Shown piece by piece: positions 16,145-22,860 of a stretch of DNA of 23,089 nucleotides; the stretch's first letter is position 1; each line of letters begins with the position of its first letter. A program made the position numbers and the translations under genes. The notes below the pieces were generated by a model, which worked only from the letters and a program-made list of their open reading frames with translations, did not search any database and was not told where the DNA came from. This stretch comes from a virus. The stretch lies in IMG/VR virus record IMGVR_UViG_3300034096_000864, positions 1 through 23,089 of that record. The stretch is one strand, 5' to 3'.

Positions 16145-16197
16145 TTTAAGTTTGTTCCTTGGTTAATGATTAGGCTGCGAGCGCCACGTTGGCGGTG
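15991..16197. repeat. Tandem 207-bp duplication, unit A
   Basis: This unit contains the start of the intact head-protein gene, its 5' spacer and a copy of the last bases of the capsid gene. It is exactly adjacent to unit B (16198-16404). The right-hand 81 bases (16117-16197) are identical to 16324-16404. The left-hand 126 bases differ from unit B at 20 positions by my count. Confidence 0.9.
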
Positions 16198-16351
16198 TCG
16201 CTGCGGCTTTGACAACCGTTCCGGCAACGACAGGGACCAAATTGATCGTCTGGGCGTCATCGGTGTCGCTGAGGTCGTTGTGGTCAAGGATGACCTTATG
16301 GGAGTAGCCAAAGGCCGCTTTGCTTTCGTAGGGCAGTTCGTAGACTTTCAT
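16163..16351 (-). pseudogene. Truncated, fused copy of the head/decoration gene (62 codons)
   Basis: The first 52 residues match the intact downstream protein with five substitutions (T10S, T17S, T28S, A32D, I39V). The frame then runs through the duplicated capsid-gene tail in another frame, adding PPTWRSQPNH before a stop. The copy keeps the same ribosome site and spacer as the intact gene, so a 62-residue peptide could be made in quantity behind the capsid gene. The substitutions are conservative, which suggests descent from a working gene rather than decay. I call it a pseudogene, but a functional short form cannot be excluded. Confidence 0.8.
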
Positions 16352-16404
16352 TTTAAGTTTGTTCCTTGGTTAATGATTAGGCTGCGAGCGCCACGTTGGC
16401 GGTG
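16198..16404. repeat. Tandem 207-bp duplication, unit B
   Basis: Second unit of the tandem duplication. It contains the true 3' end of the capsid gene, the spacer and the beginning of the truncated head-protein copy. The switch from divergent to identical sequence occurs at 16323/16324, inside the 5' coding part, about 27 bases before the ATG end of the copy. Confidence 0.9.
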
Positions 16405-17393
16405 AACTTGCCTTGGGACTGCGGGGCCAAGCAGGTAACCGAAGCGATAGCATCGATCAGCGCGCGAGGGCCGCCGCCGAGGTCAGGGAGTTCGCGCATG
16501 GCCGGACGCTTGGCGAAGCGGACTTCGCACTGATCCATGTTGAGCACGAGGCCGGACGAGTTTTTCGCCGTGTCGCTGGAGTTGTTCTGACGCAGATACA
16601 GCGAGGGCAACAGTCGGAGCGTGCCGAAGTCGCCTTCAAACACATTCACAGCGCTGACGATCTTCTTGGCATCAGCCGAGGTGTTGAACGTGCGGATCGA
16701 CAGGCCAGCGCCAGCCGAGCCGGTGCTGAAACGAGTGTACTCGGTGAAGGTGCGCTTGAGCGAAGGTCCGCAGAGGAGCACCATGTCGTCGATCTGGCCG
16801 GTCTGCGAGTAGATGCTCTGGAGGAGCGTCTGCACGGCGGACTCGGTCGGCGCGGCGTCGGTGTTGATGCTGGCGGTCGGAGTGCGGTAGGCAGCCGGGA
16901 CCGGGAGGTCAGTTTGTGCCGCGCTATCCACGAAACGGAACAATCCGCGGGTGCGATACGGGTTGTTGCCGCTCTGCTCTTGGCTTTCGCGGTCGGAGCA
17001 GAAAGCACTTTCCATGTCGCGCTTGGTCTCCAAGAGAGCCTTGGAAACGCCAACGGCGAGCTGCTTCTTGCGGCCGATGCCGGCGATGTCGCTCGCCTCT
17101 TGGACGAACGTATCGACCTTAACGGCACGGCGGAACATCTGCCCGCGGGCGCTCAGGAGGGCGCGGTTTTTGGAGGGATCGTCGAACGAGGAAACGTCCG
17201 AGTTGCTCAAGACGCCGTCGAAGGACGGGTCGTTGTATTTGTCAGCTTGGAAGCTGTAAACGGCAGCGTTGGTGATGTCGGCGCCTTTGCGGGCGGCCGA
17301 AACGAAGGGCGTGTTTTTTGCATCAACGATAGTGATAACGTCGCTCAGGTCTTCACGCTGACCTGTCACTGGGAAAATTGATCCAGTAGGCAT
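16377..17393 (-). CDS. Major capsid protein, SU10/DUF5309 type (338 aa)
   Basis: The opening GQREDLSDVITIVDAKNTPF (about residues 10-29), followed by VSAARKGADITNAAVYSFQA, is characteristic of DUF5309 (SU10-like) major capsid proteins with the HK97 fold. The 338-residue length is typical. The C-terminal part (LDQCEVRF-like strand, then KRPAMRELPDLGGGPRALID) fits the family ending. It lies 26 bases after the scaffold gene, whose product should template its assembly. Its last bases are duplicated in the tandem repeat that follows. A possible ribosome site is AAAGAAAG, further from the ATG than usual. Confidence 0.9.
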   Translation of the reverse strand: MPTGSIFPVTGQREDLSDVITIVDAKNTPFVSAARKGADITNAAVYSFQADKYNDPSFDGVLSNSDVSSFDDPSKNRALLSARGQMFRRAVKVDTFVQEASDIAGIGRKKQLAVGVSKALLETKRDMESAFCSDRESQEQSGNNPYRTRGLFRFVDSAAQTDLPVPAAYRTPTASINTDAAPTESAVQTLLQSIYSQTGQIDDMVLLCGPSLKRTFTEYTRFSTGSAGAGLSIRTFNTSADAKKIVSAVNVFEGDFGTLRLLPSLYLRQNNSSDTAKNSSGLVLNMDQCEVRFAKRPAMRELPDLGGGPRALIDAIASVTCLAPQSQGKFTANVALAA

Positions 17394-17419
17394 GATGGTT
17401 GATTCTTTCTTTGTTTGGG

Positions 17420-18433
17420 TTAGCTCAGAAGACTCTCGGCGAAGGCTTCCAGCGATTGGCGGTCGCCTCGTTCGTAGAGTCGTTTTGCAGCGTCTTTGCT
17501 GCTTGTCTTGGTGGCAGATTTGGCTGCGCTAACCGGGGATGCAGGTGTGGGAAGTTTGGCTTCTGATTTTGCTGACGAGACTTTCTTGGCGGCGCTGGCT
17601 TTGGCTTTTTGGGCTTCTTGCTTTTGCATGAGCTGCTGCTCGCCGTAGAGAGCGAGGCCGACCCAGTATTCGACTTGGGGCAGTTTGAGCAGTTCGGGCG
17701 CTTGCTTCACGGTCGCTTGGTAGGCCGTGTTGAGCGCGGTGCCTTTGGTGAAGATGTCGGGGAACAGGTTCTTGGCTGCTTCGACGGCCGGCTGGCGTTG
17801 GGCGAGCCATTGCTGGCGCGCGGGGGCATAGGTCACGATGACATCGTCTGCCTTGATAAGGTAATTTTTCACCTCATCGGCATCGACGTAGACCTCAGTG
17901 CCGTCTGGGCGCCTTACGGTGGCGCCGTCCGAATTGCGCAAAGCCCATCGGCGAACCTCTTGGGCGCTCTTGATTTTGGCCTCGAGCGCTTCCGGGGTAT
18001 CGACATCAGCCAGCGGGTTGTCCGCGGTTGGCTGAAGGACGGGTCGGCTGGCCTCGTTGACCTGCGCCTCTAGTTCGGCGAGCTTGGTCTTGGCCGCGCT
18101 GTATTCGGTCTCCAGCGTCTGCGCCTTTTCCTCGGCCTCCTTGCGTTTTGCCGTCAGCTTGTCGATCCGCTTTTGGACTTTCTCCTGCGGAACCGGGGCG
18201 TCGTCGTCCTCGGGCTCTTCGTCCTCGGCATCTTCATCTTCGGAATCCTCCGCGGGCCTTTCAGCCTCGGATTCATCCGACTCGTCATTGTCAGAGAGCT
18301 TTTCTTCTTCGGCGTTGGTCTTTTGATCAGCTTCGGTCGGCGCCAGTTCATCTAGCCCGACTAGTTTCTCGCTGATCGACATAACGTCGAAATCTTCCAC
18401 CTCTGCGGCCGGAGCCGCTTCCTCTGTCGCCAT
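17420..18433 (-). CDS. Capsid scaffolding protein (337 aa)
   Basis: The gene lies directly before the capsid gene. The protein has a very acidic stretch (about residues 40-82, runs of Glu/Asp such as EDEDAEDEEPEDDD), a coiled coil (about 83-130, RIDKLTAKRKEAEEKAQTLE), a less charged middle, and a basic, Ala/Lys/Ser-rich C-terminal tail (about 280-325) that could bind the capsid protein. This order is typical of phage scaffolds. The ATG at 18433 has GAGAGG about nine bases upstream. A leader with two small hairpins and possible promoter elements precedes it. No protease motif is visible. Confidence 0.85.
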   Translation of the reverse strand: MATEEAAPAAEVEDFDVMSISEKLVGLDELAPTEADQKTNAEEEKLSDNDESDESEAERPAEDSEDEDAEDEEPEDDDAPVPQEKVQKRIDKLTAKRKEAEEKAQTLETEYSAAKTKLAELEAQVNEASRPVLQPTADNPLADVDTPEALEAKIKSAQEVRRWALRNSDGATVRRPDGTEVYVDADEVKNYLIKADDVIVTYAPARQQWLAQRQPAVEAAKNLFPDIFTKGTALNTAYQATVKQAPELLKLPQVEYWVGLALYGEQQLMQKQEAQKAKASAAKKVSSAKSEAKLPTPASPVSAAKSATKTSSKDAAKRLYERGDRQSLEAFAESLLS

Positions 18434-18541
18434 GAGCTTAACCCTCTCAAGTAGGAACCAGGCTGTGCGTCAGCCAGACCGATCAAACCTCGCGTGCCAT
18501 GAGGGCACTACTCCACTTTGATACTACTAGTATAACGACTA

Positions 18542-18557
18542 CTGGACAAATGTCCAG
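18542..18557. promoter_or_regulatory. Inverted repeat CTGGACA-AA-TGTCCAG in promoter region
   Basis: Perfect 7-bp arms flank two bases. On the minus strand the dyad occupies roughly the -35 zone of the possible -10 at 18529-18534, so a bound regulator would cover the promoter. A second palindrome (18521-18533) overlaps the -10 itself. Confidence 0.5.
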
Positions 18558-18616
18558 CAAAAAGTTGAGGGTTGAGAGATGACGGTTTAGAGAGGGCGGG
18601 AAAGTGATCGGCGACT

Positions 18617-18646
18617 TGTAAGAAAAACAGGGCTGTTTTTCTTACA
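18617..18646. promoter_or_regulatory. Perfect 14-bp inverted repeat, operator or terminator
   Basis: TGTAAGAAAAACAG, two bases (GG), then CTGTTTTTCTTACA. The near-absence of a loop and AT-rich arms suit a protein-binding site more than an RNA hairpin. No U-run follows on either strand. It could also end transcription from the terminase side. Symmetry is certain; role is inferred. Confidence 0.6.
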
Positions 18647-18754
18647 GATTTCGTTACAAATACAGACCGTTTCTATAACAGGGTTCCCGAGCGGGGATAA
18701 ATACCGGGAAAGCGGCCGGATTATACCCGAAGGGGTGCGAGCGGGAACATGGCT

Positions 18755-19045
18755 TTACACTAAGCGCGAGGCTTCGGCGCGGCGCTGCTCAAGGGTGTCC
18801 CAGAGTTCCTGCAGGGCGTTGAGCTGGCCGGCGGCGTGGGCGAGGTAGCCGGGTTCTTTGGCGGTGGCCATGGTGGCGACCAAGGTGCTGGCGTCAGCGA
18901 TGCGGTCCTGCAGCTCGAGCATGACGGCGAGGTAGGCGGGCGGTGCTTGCTCCCGGCTAAAAGCCAAAGCGCCCTCGCGGTCGAAGTCTTCTTGAACGCG
19001 GTAGATGTCGACGGGGATGGTTTTGGTTTTTTGCGTGAATAGCAT
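18755..19045 (-). CDS. Small helical hypothetical protein (96 aa)
   Basis: The peptide starts MLFTQKTKTIPVDIYRVQED and is mainly helical, Ala/Leu/Glu-rich (YLAVMLELQDRIADASTLVA, then LNALQELWDTLEQRRAEASR), suggesting a coiled coil or small oligomeric helix bundle. It is followed by the 321-bp regulatory region, so it is the last gene of the terminase-side transcript. Upstream is a 109-bp gap with an imperfect 40-bp repeat. No ribosome site is obvious. Family not recognised. A small-terminase role is conceivable by size and helicity but not supported by any motif. Confidence 0.65.
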   Translation of the reverse strand: MLFTQKTKTIPVDIYRVQEDFDREGALAFSREQAPPAYLAVMLELQDRIADASTLVATMATAKEPGYLAHAAGQLNALQELWDTLEQRRAEASRLV

Positions 19046-19080
19046 AATGTTTAAGCTGTTTTGTGTTCGGTATTCTTGAA

Positions 19081-19158
19081 TGGCGAATGCAGTCGTTCGT
19101 ATGGGTTAACTCGTCATTACTGGCGAATTGTCACGGTCTATGTGCCCTAATTCGTCAT
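19081..19158. repeat. Imperfect tandem repeat of about 40 bp
   Basis: Two units (19081-19117 and 19121-19158) share TGGCGAAT at the left end and TAA(C/T)TCGTCAT at the right end with diverged middles. The second unit reaches into the last bases of the zinc-ribbon gene. It could be tandem regulator sites before the 96-aa gene. I see no good promoter. Confidence 0.45.
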
Positions 19159-19364
19159 CCTCGGCGCATTATGATGATCTCAAGGGCGTGGATGGCGTTC
19201 TGCAGGTGCGGGCCGCACTCGCGGCAGATGGGGCCAAGGTGAGCATCGTGCCCGTGGATGTCTTGGATACGAAGCGGCTTGGCACAGATGCCGCAGCGTG
19301 GAATATCACTGCCGCGGCGGCCAGGGCGCAGGCGGCTAGGCGGAGATGGCGGCGATTGCGTCAT
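19155..19364 (-). CDS. Four-cysteine zinc-ribbon small protein (69 aa)
   Basis: After a Pro/Arg/Ser-rich N-terminal tail come CGIC (Cys24, Cys27) and CREC (Cys47, Cys50) with a His-rich loop (IHGHDAH) between, a zinc-ribbon-like fold with a 19-residue spacing, then a helix (LQNAIHALEIII). The ATG overlaps the stop of the 68-aa gene (ATGA). The longer frame upstream is a shadow. Phages often encode such small zinc proteins near the terminase; some bind DNA or host proteins. Function unknown. Confidence 0.7.
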   Translation of the reverse strand: MTQSPPSPPSRLRPGRRGSDIPRCGICAKPLRIQDIHGHDAHLGPICRECGPHLQNAIHALEIIIMRRG

Positions 19365-19567
19365 TTCGCGGCTCCGAAGATTTGCGAGAAGATGTCGGCG
19401 CCGGCAGATTTTGGCATTGACCGAGCAATGTTGTAGCCGTGGTTCCACGCCTTGTCGTAGACCGCATCAAAAAACTTGCGCATGCTCTTGGTGGTGAAGT
19501 GTGGATCTTTTAGCAGGCGCGGGTTTTTGCGCGTCAGCTCACTCCAGAAATAATCTTTGTCGCTCAT
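19361..19567 (-). CDS. Hypothetical protein after terL (68 aa)
   Basis: The ATG at 19567 shares a base with the terminase stop (TGATG). The longer frame upstream is a shadow of terL. The product (MSDKDYFWSELTRKNPRLLK, then FFDAVYDKAWNHGYNIARSM) is short, basic and helical. The stop overlaps the start of the zinc-ribbon gene. Tight coupling to terL suggests a packaging or virion accessory. Family not recognised. Confidence 0.65.
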   Translation of the reverse strand: MSDKDYFWSELTRKNPRLLKDPHFTTKSMRKFFDAVYDKAWNHGYNIARSMPKSAGADIFSQIFGAAK

Positions 19568-21189
19568 CAGTAGCTGCCTCCTCCGTGGCTGCGCAGGATG
19601 TCGCCCTCGACGTTGATGGCGTCGGAAAGGCAAACGTAACGAATTAAATCTACAAAGTCCTTGTTTGCTGAACGCTTGCCGTCCGCACCCGTATACGTCT
19701 GGATGCAGTGAATGACGTTCTTGCAGTTTTCGCTGATGTAGAGCTTGGGCTGGTTGCGCGCGTCCACCGGCTTCTCAGGGTTGTATGACAGCGCATCGTT
19801 GATCATGCTGACGCCTTCATCGATGCTGTCGCCCGGTGTCGCCGTGAAGAGCATGCCGAGATCGGCCATTTCGTCGATGAGGGTCGTTGGGGATTCCTTG
19901 CCGAGCGTGCGGGCGTTGCCGTAGCGGCTGTCCATCCAGCGCTCAAAGATCTCCTCACCGCCTTCGACGCGCAGAATCTCGTCTTTGTAGCGCTCAAGGC
20001 CAAAGCCGAAGTCCTGCTGCGCGGGTCCGGGCTTGCCGTCGAGCTTCTTGCCATCCGGCAGCGCCCACTCGCCGGCATAACCAATGCCCTCGATGTAGGA
20101 CGTTTGGTCGGGCCACTCGCGGTAGACGACAATGCGGCCAGATGTGTCATGCACTGTCCAGATCATGGCCCAGTTCTTGCCAGACGCTGGATCGACCCAG
20201 TGGTAGCGGGTGCCTTGCGGGACATCCGAGGCGCGGATGACGTGGACCTTGGGATTGAACAAAGGGAACCGGCCGCTGATGGCTTTGGTCGGGACACCGT
20301 AAGCGCGGCAGAGGATTTTTTCTTTGGTCTCGCTCTGCAACTCCTTTTTCATCCGCGACCAGCCGGCCCAGGGATTGCTTTGGGTGTGGAAGTAAAGGAT
20401 CGGGCGACCTTTCGGATTGATCTGCTCGATGGGCACTTTGTCGTAGCCGGAGATCTCGCCTTTGTCGTTTTTGAGCGGGAGCAGCTCGGCGTCCGTATCG
20501 GTGATGGTCTTGGCGCCGCTTAGGTAGTCGGCGACCGTAGGACTCCAGCCTTCGACCGGCGTGAAGGTCACGGCCAACTTGCCGTTGCGGTCAACCAACC
20601 GGAAGCGGAGGGTTTCGAGGACATCAAGGGGCACCAGCTCGTCTGCCCAAGCGAAATCGATCTCGCCGCCCTCGAGCGTGGACGGATCTTGCGCGTAGTT
20701 GCGGAAAATGCAGATCGATTGGTTCGGTGCAACGAATTTTGCCTCGGTGAATCCGCCTTTGACGCTGTAGGTGATGTTCGTGACTTGGCCTTTGCGCGCG
20801 TTCCTCCACTCCGGCGGCATGTATTTCCAAATTCTGGGTTGCTGCAGCTCAATGGAGTTGGGCGCAGTAGTTTGAAAGCACCAGACAACTGCTCCGGGCT
20901 TGGAATACATGGTCTTGATGACCTCCTTGGCCGCCCATTCGGTCTTGCCGCTGCGGTTTCCGCCCATGACGAGGATCTCGCGGTGCTTTTCCAGCAATTC
21001 GGACGCGCGCTTCCAGACCGGCGGGATGTAGCCATAGCGGAATGGGTCTGATGCCTCGCGCGCGATCAGTTCTTCGCGTGTTTTGAGATACTTCCAGCCT
21101 TCGTCCGGTCCCAGTTTCTCGAGCAAGTCGAGATCGACCTGCATGACAGGGTGCAGCGTGGGCTTGAAGCGTTGTGCGTGCTCGTTCAC
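19567..21189 (-). CDS. terL: Terminase large subunit (540 aa)
   Basis: The ATPase has Walker A GGNRSGKT (residues 76-83), a Walker B-like IDFAWADE (177-184) and a coupling-like TFTP (208-211). The RNase H-type nuclease has WVDPASGKNW (Asp333), a second acidic site near WMDSRYGN (Asp420) and KDFVDLIRY (Asp511/Asp514). This is the full ATPase-nuclease layout that cuts and pumps DNA into the prohead through the portal. The start is GTG, sharing a base with the stop of the DpdA-like gene (TAGTG), so translation is coupled to the DNA-modification genes. No small terminase was identified in the window. Confidence 0.93.
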   Translation of the reverse strand: MNEHAQRFKPTLHPVMQVDLDLLEKLGPDEGWKYLKTREELIAREASDPFRYGYIPPVWKRASELLEKHREILVMGGNRSGKTEWAAKEVIKTMYSKPGAVVWCFQTTAPNSIELQQPRIWKYMPPEWRNARKGQVTNITYSVKGGFTEAKFVAPNQSICIFRNYAQDPSTLEGGEIDFAWADELVPLDVLETLRFRLVDRNGKLAVTFTPVEGWSPTVADYLSGAKTITDTDAELLPLKNDKGEISGYDKVPIEQINPKGRPILYFHTQSNPWAGWSRMKKELQSETKEKILCRAYGVPTKAISGRFPLFNPKVHVIRASDVPQGTRYHWVDPASGKNWAMIWTVHDTSGRIVVYREWPDQTSYIEGIGYAGEWALPDGKKLDGKPGPAQQDFGFGLERYKDEILRVEGGEEIFERWMDSRYGNARTLGKESPTTLIDEMADLGMLFTATPGDSIDEGVSMINDALSYNPEKPVDARNQPKLYISENCKNVIHCIQTYTGADGKRSANKDFVDLIRYVCLSDAINVEGDILRSHGGGSY

Positions 21190-21836
21190 TAAGCGGCAAT
21201 CGCCTCCATGACCATTTGCATGGGCTTATCGTTGCGCGTAGACAGCCTCAAATACCTGCGCAGTCCCTCAATCTGCTCTTGGTCGCCGCGCATCCAGCCG
21301 GTGCCGTCACAGGATTCCACGCCATGCTCGTGGCACTGCCAAAGGCGGCGCTCGGTATTGACGCGGCCGACATGGACGCGCTTCCAATGCTTTGCCCAAA
21401 CCCCAAGCGTAGACCACTTCCAGTCGGTTGATCCTCCGACAAAAATGACTTCAGCGTCGGTCGGCACATCGTGAGGCTCCATGCCATCTTGGACGACAAA
21501 AGCCAGCGGCACATGGGGCGCGGCGGCGCGAATGCGGGCTGACCATTCTGGCCACAGCGCTTTTGTTGCCTCCTTGTCAGCAACCACGTCTGGAGCCGCA
21601 ATCCACCTCGGGCGCTGATGTCCGCGTGCTCTGTCGATAAGTTCAAGAAAAGCGCCTTCGTCCCATCGCTTGTTATTTTTCCAAGCAGTGAATGCTCCGT
21701 TGTCCAAGGCGTATGGCAGCCAGCTCGGCGGTCGGCGCCATCCACCCGGGCTAATGAGCCATCCGATTCTGCCCTCGTGCTTTCCGGCCAAGTAGCCGAT
21801 TTCGATGCCCGAGTTATTGGATGGCATTACCAGCAT
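21189..21836 (-). CDS. DpdA/TGT-like 7-deazaguanine transglycosylase, compact (215 aa)
   Basis: Motifs fit the tRNA-guanine transglycosylase superfamily (TIM barrel): LDNGAF at residues 44-49, APDVVAD at 81-87, VVQDG near 114-118, FVGGS at 132-136 and HVGRVN at 155-160. Phage DpdA paralogues of TGT exchange guanine in DNA for a 7-deazaguanine such as preQ0. At 215 residues it is far shorter than bacterial TGT and lacks the CxCxxC...H zinc site; only Cys168 and Cys176 remain. I chose the ATG at 21836. TTG at 21842 and ATG at 21827 are alternatives. It overlaps the end of queC by 23 bases and shares a base with the terL start. Adjacency to queC and queD strongly supports the DNA-modification role. 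Confidence 0.75.
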   Translation of the reverse strand: MLVMPSNNSGIEIGYLAGKHEGRIGWLISPGGWRRPPSWLPYALDNGAFTAWKNNKRWDEGAFLELIDRARGHQRPRWIAAPDVVADKEATKALWPEWSARIRAAAPHVPLAFVVQDGMEPHDVPTDAEVIFVGGSTDWKWSTLGVWAKHWKRVHVGRVNTERRLWQCHEHGVESCDGTGWMRGDQEQIEGLRRYLRLSTRNDKPMQMVMEAIAA

Positions 21837-22428
21837 CGGCAATCGCTTTCAGTCTGACTTGGCACGCCCCGCATTGACCGCACGGCTCGTCGCCGCCCGC
21901 GTAGCATGACCACGTTTCTTCCAGCGGCACGTTTAGCCGCCATGCAATATCGACCACCTTGGCCTTGGTGCGCACAATGTACGGAACGTGAACCTCCATG
22001 CGCCGCGTGTGGCAGCACCGCAGGGCAAAATTGAGGTGCTTTATAAAGTCGGCGCGGCAATCGGGATAAACCTCGGCATCGTCGCCATTCACCGCGCAGG
22101 AAACCGCCGTGCATCCGTGCGAGAGCGCATAGCTTGCCGCCATAGCTATCAGCACCATGTTGCGGTTTGGCACTACGGTTGGTTTCCCGACCAGCGGTTC
22201 GGTTCCTGTGGTCAGCGCCGACCGCTCAAATAGCTGCGGCGGCAGGGTAATTTTGTCGTAAGCCACGCCCAGCTTGGCGCAAGTCGCCTCGGCAAACGTC
22301 AATTCTTTGATGTGCCTCTGCCCATAGTCGTAGAGCAGGCAATGGGCTTTGTGGCCTTGATGCAGAAGGTCGTAAAGCAGGGTGGTGCTATCCAGCCCGC
22401 CCGACATGAGATGAGTGAATTTAGCCAT
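21814..22428 (-). CDS. queC: 7-cyano-7-deazaguanine (preQ0) synthase QueC (204 aa)
   Basis: QueC converts 7-carboxy-7-deazaguanine to preQ0 using ATP and ammonia. The PP-loop SGGLDST is at residues 9-15, VPNRNM at 86-91, DAEVYPDCRADFI at 117-129, and the zinc cysteines at 175, 183, 186 and 189 (SCYAGGDEPCGQCGACQ). All signature residues are present and the length is slightly short of cellular enzymes. The start lies one base after the queD stop, and the end overlaps the DpdA-like gene, indicating one coupled unit. Confidence 0.95.
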   Translation of the reverse strand: MAKFTHLMSGGLDSTTLLYDLLHQGHKAHCLLYDYGQRHIKELTFAEATCAKLGVAYDKITLPPQLFERSALTTGTEPLVGKPTVVPNRNMVLIAMAASYALSHGCTAVSCAVNGDDAEVYPDCRADFIKHLNFALRCCHTRRMEVHVPYIVRTKAKVVDIAWRLNVPLEETWSCYAGGDEPCGQCGACQVRLKAIADAGNAIQ

Positions 22429-22429
22429 A

Positions 22430-22783
22430 TCAGTTCTTGGTCAGAATCACGTTTGAGGTTGGCGTTTCGCGGACTTCGACGCGGGAAAGCAGCGGCAATC
22501 GCGGCTGCAATTCGCGCCAAAGCCACGCAGCAAGGTTTTCGGCAGTGGTCGCGCATGGTAGGATGTCGTTGAGGTTGCGGTGATCAAGGGACGCCACGAT
22601 CGGTTTCACCACGGCGCTGATGTCCGCGTAGTCCTGCACCCACTCGCCGTCGATTGGGCCGGATACGCCAATCAGCACTTCGTAGCTATGTCCGTGCAGG
22701 CGATGGCATTGATGGTCTGCCGGGAGATGTGGCAGCGAGTGCGCGGCCTCAAAGCGGTAGGTTTTAGTAATTTCGTATTTCAT
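22430..22783 (-). CDS. queD: 6-carboxytetrahydropterin synthase QueD (117 aa)
   Basis: QueD turns 7,8-dihydroneopterin triphosphate into 6-carboxytetrahydropterin, the precursor for QueE. Zinc ligands His15, His30 and His32 (FEAAHSLPH; CHRLHGH), catalytic Cys26, the LDHRNLND motif (66-73) and Glu106 in VRETPTS are all present. The start at 22783 gives the normal N-terminus MKYEITKTYRFEAAHSL; the longer frame upstream is a shadow of the neighbour. There is no clear Shine-Dalgarno sequence; a large inverted repeat lies directly upstream. QueE and GTP cyclohydrolase I are not in the window and may lie further right or come from the host. Confidence 0.95.
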   Translation of the reverse strand: MKYEITKTYRFEAAHSLPHLPADHQCHRLHGHSYEVLIGVSGPIDGEWVQDYADISAVVKPIVASLDHRNLNDILPCATTAENLAAWLWRELQPRLPLLSRVEVRETPTSNVILTKN

Positions 22784-22791
22784 TAAATAGA

Positions 22792-22860
22792 TTGGGCGCT
22801 GGCTGGTTGGCGCTCGGACCCTCCCCAGGGCCGATTTTGTCAAGCCGAGCCAGCGCCCAA
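22792..22860 (-). promoter_or_regulatory. Large structured leader upstream of queD
   Basis: A perfect 13-bp inverted repeat (TTGGGCGCTGGCT at 22792-22804, AGCCAGCGCCCAA at 22848-22860) encloses a smaller hairpin (TCGGACCCT / AGGGCCGA around a CCCC loop). On the mRNA it ends eight bases before the queD ATG and would control access to the start. The outer arm doubles as the last codons of the 69-aa gene. It does not match the preQ1 riboswitch consensus I know. A terminator-like reading (hairpin plus TTTT) exists on the plus strand, where no gene lies. Confidence 0.6.

Larger units (their letters stand above)
18434..18754 (-). promoter_or_regulatory. Dyad-rich intergenic region before the scaffold gene
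   Basis: This is the only gene-free stretch over 300 bp. On the transcribed strand it holds a perfect 14-bp dyad (18617-18646), a 7-bp dyad (18542-18557), a palindrome ATACTA-C-TAGTAT (18521-18533) overlapping a possible -10 TATACT (18529-18534), and two leader hairpins, GTGCC/GGCAC (18494-18508) and GGCTG/CAGCC (18461-18475). The -35 at 17-bp spacing (CTGGAC) is poor. It is probably a regulated late promoter or operator region. No ORF was found. Confidence 0.6.

Noticed and set aside
15425-16405. 326-codon plus-strand open frame across the tandem repeat
   Set aside because: Antisense to the head-protein gene and its truncated copy. Its internal repeat is only the DNA duplication seen in another frame.
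16413-17381. 322-codon plus-strand open frame opposite the capsid gene
   Set aside because: Antisense shadow of the DUF5309 capsid gene, whose protein motifs are clear; high GC makes long antisense frames common.
22792-22860. preQ1 riboswitch upstream of queD
   Set aside because: The structure is real, but I cannot match it to the conserved loop sequences of known preQ1 classes. Kept only as an unnamed structured leader.
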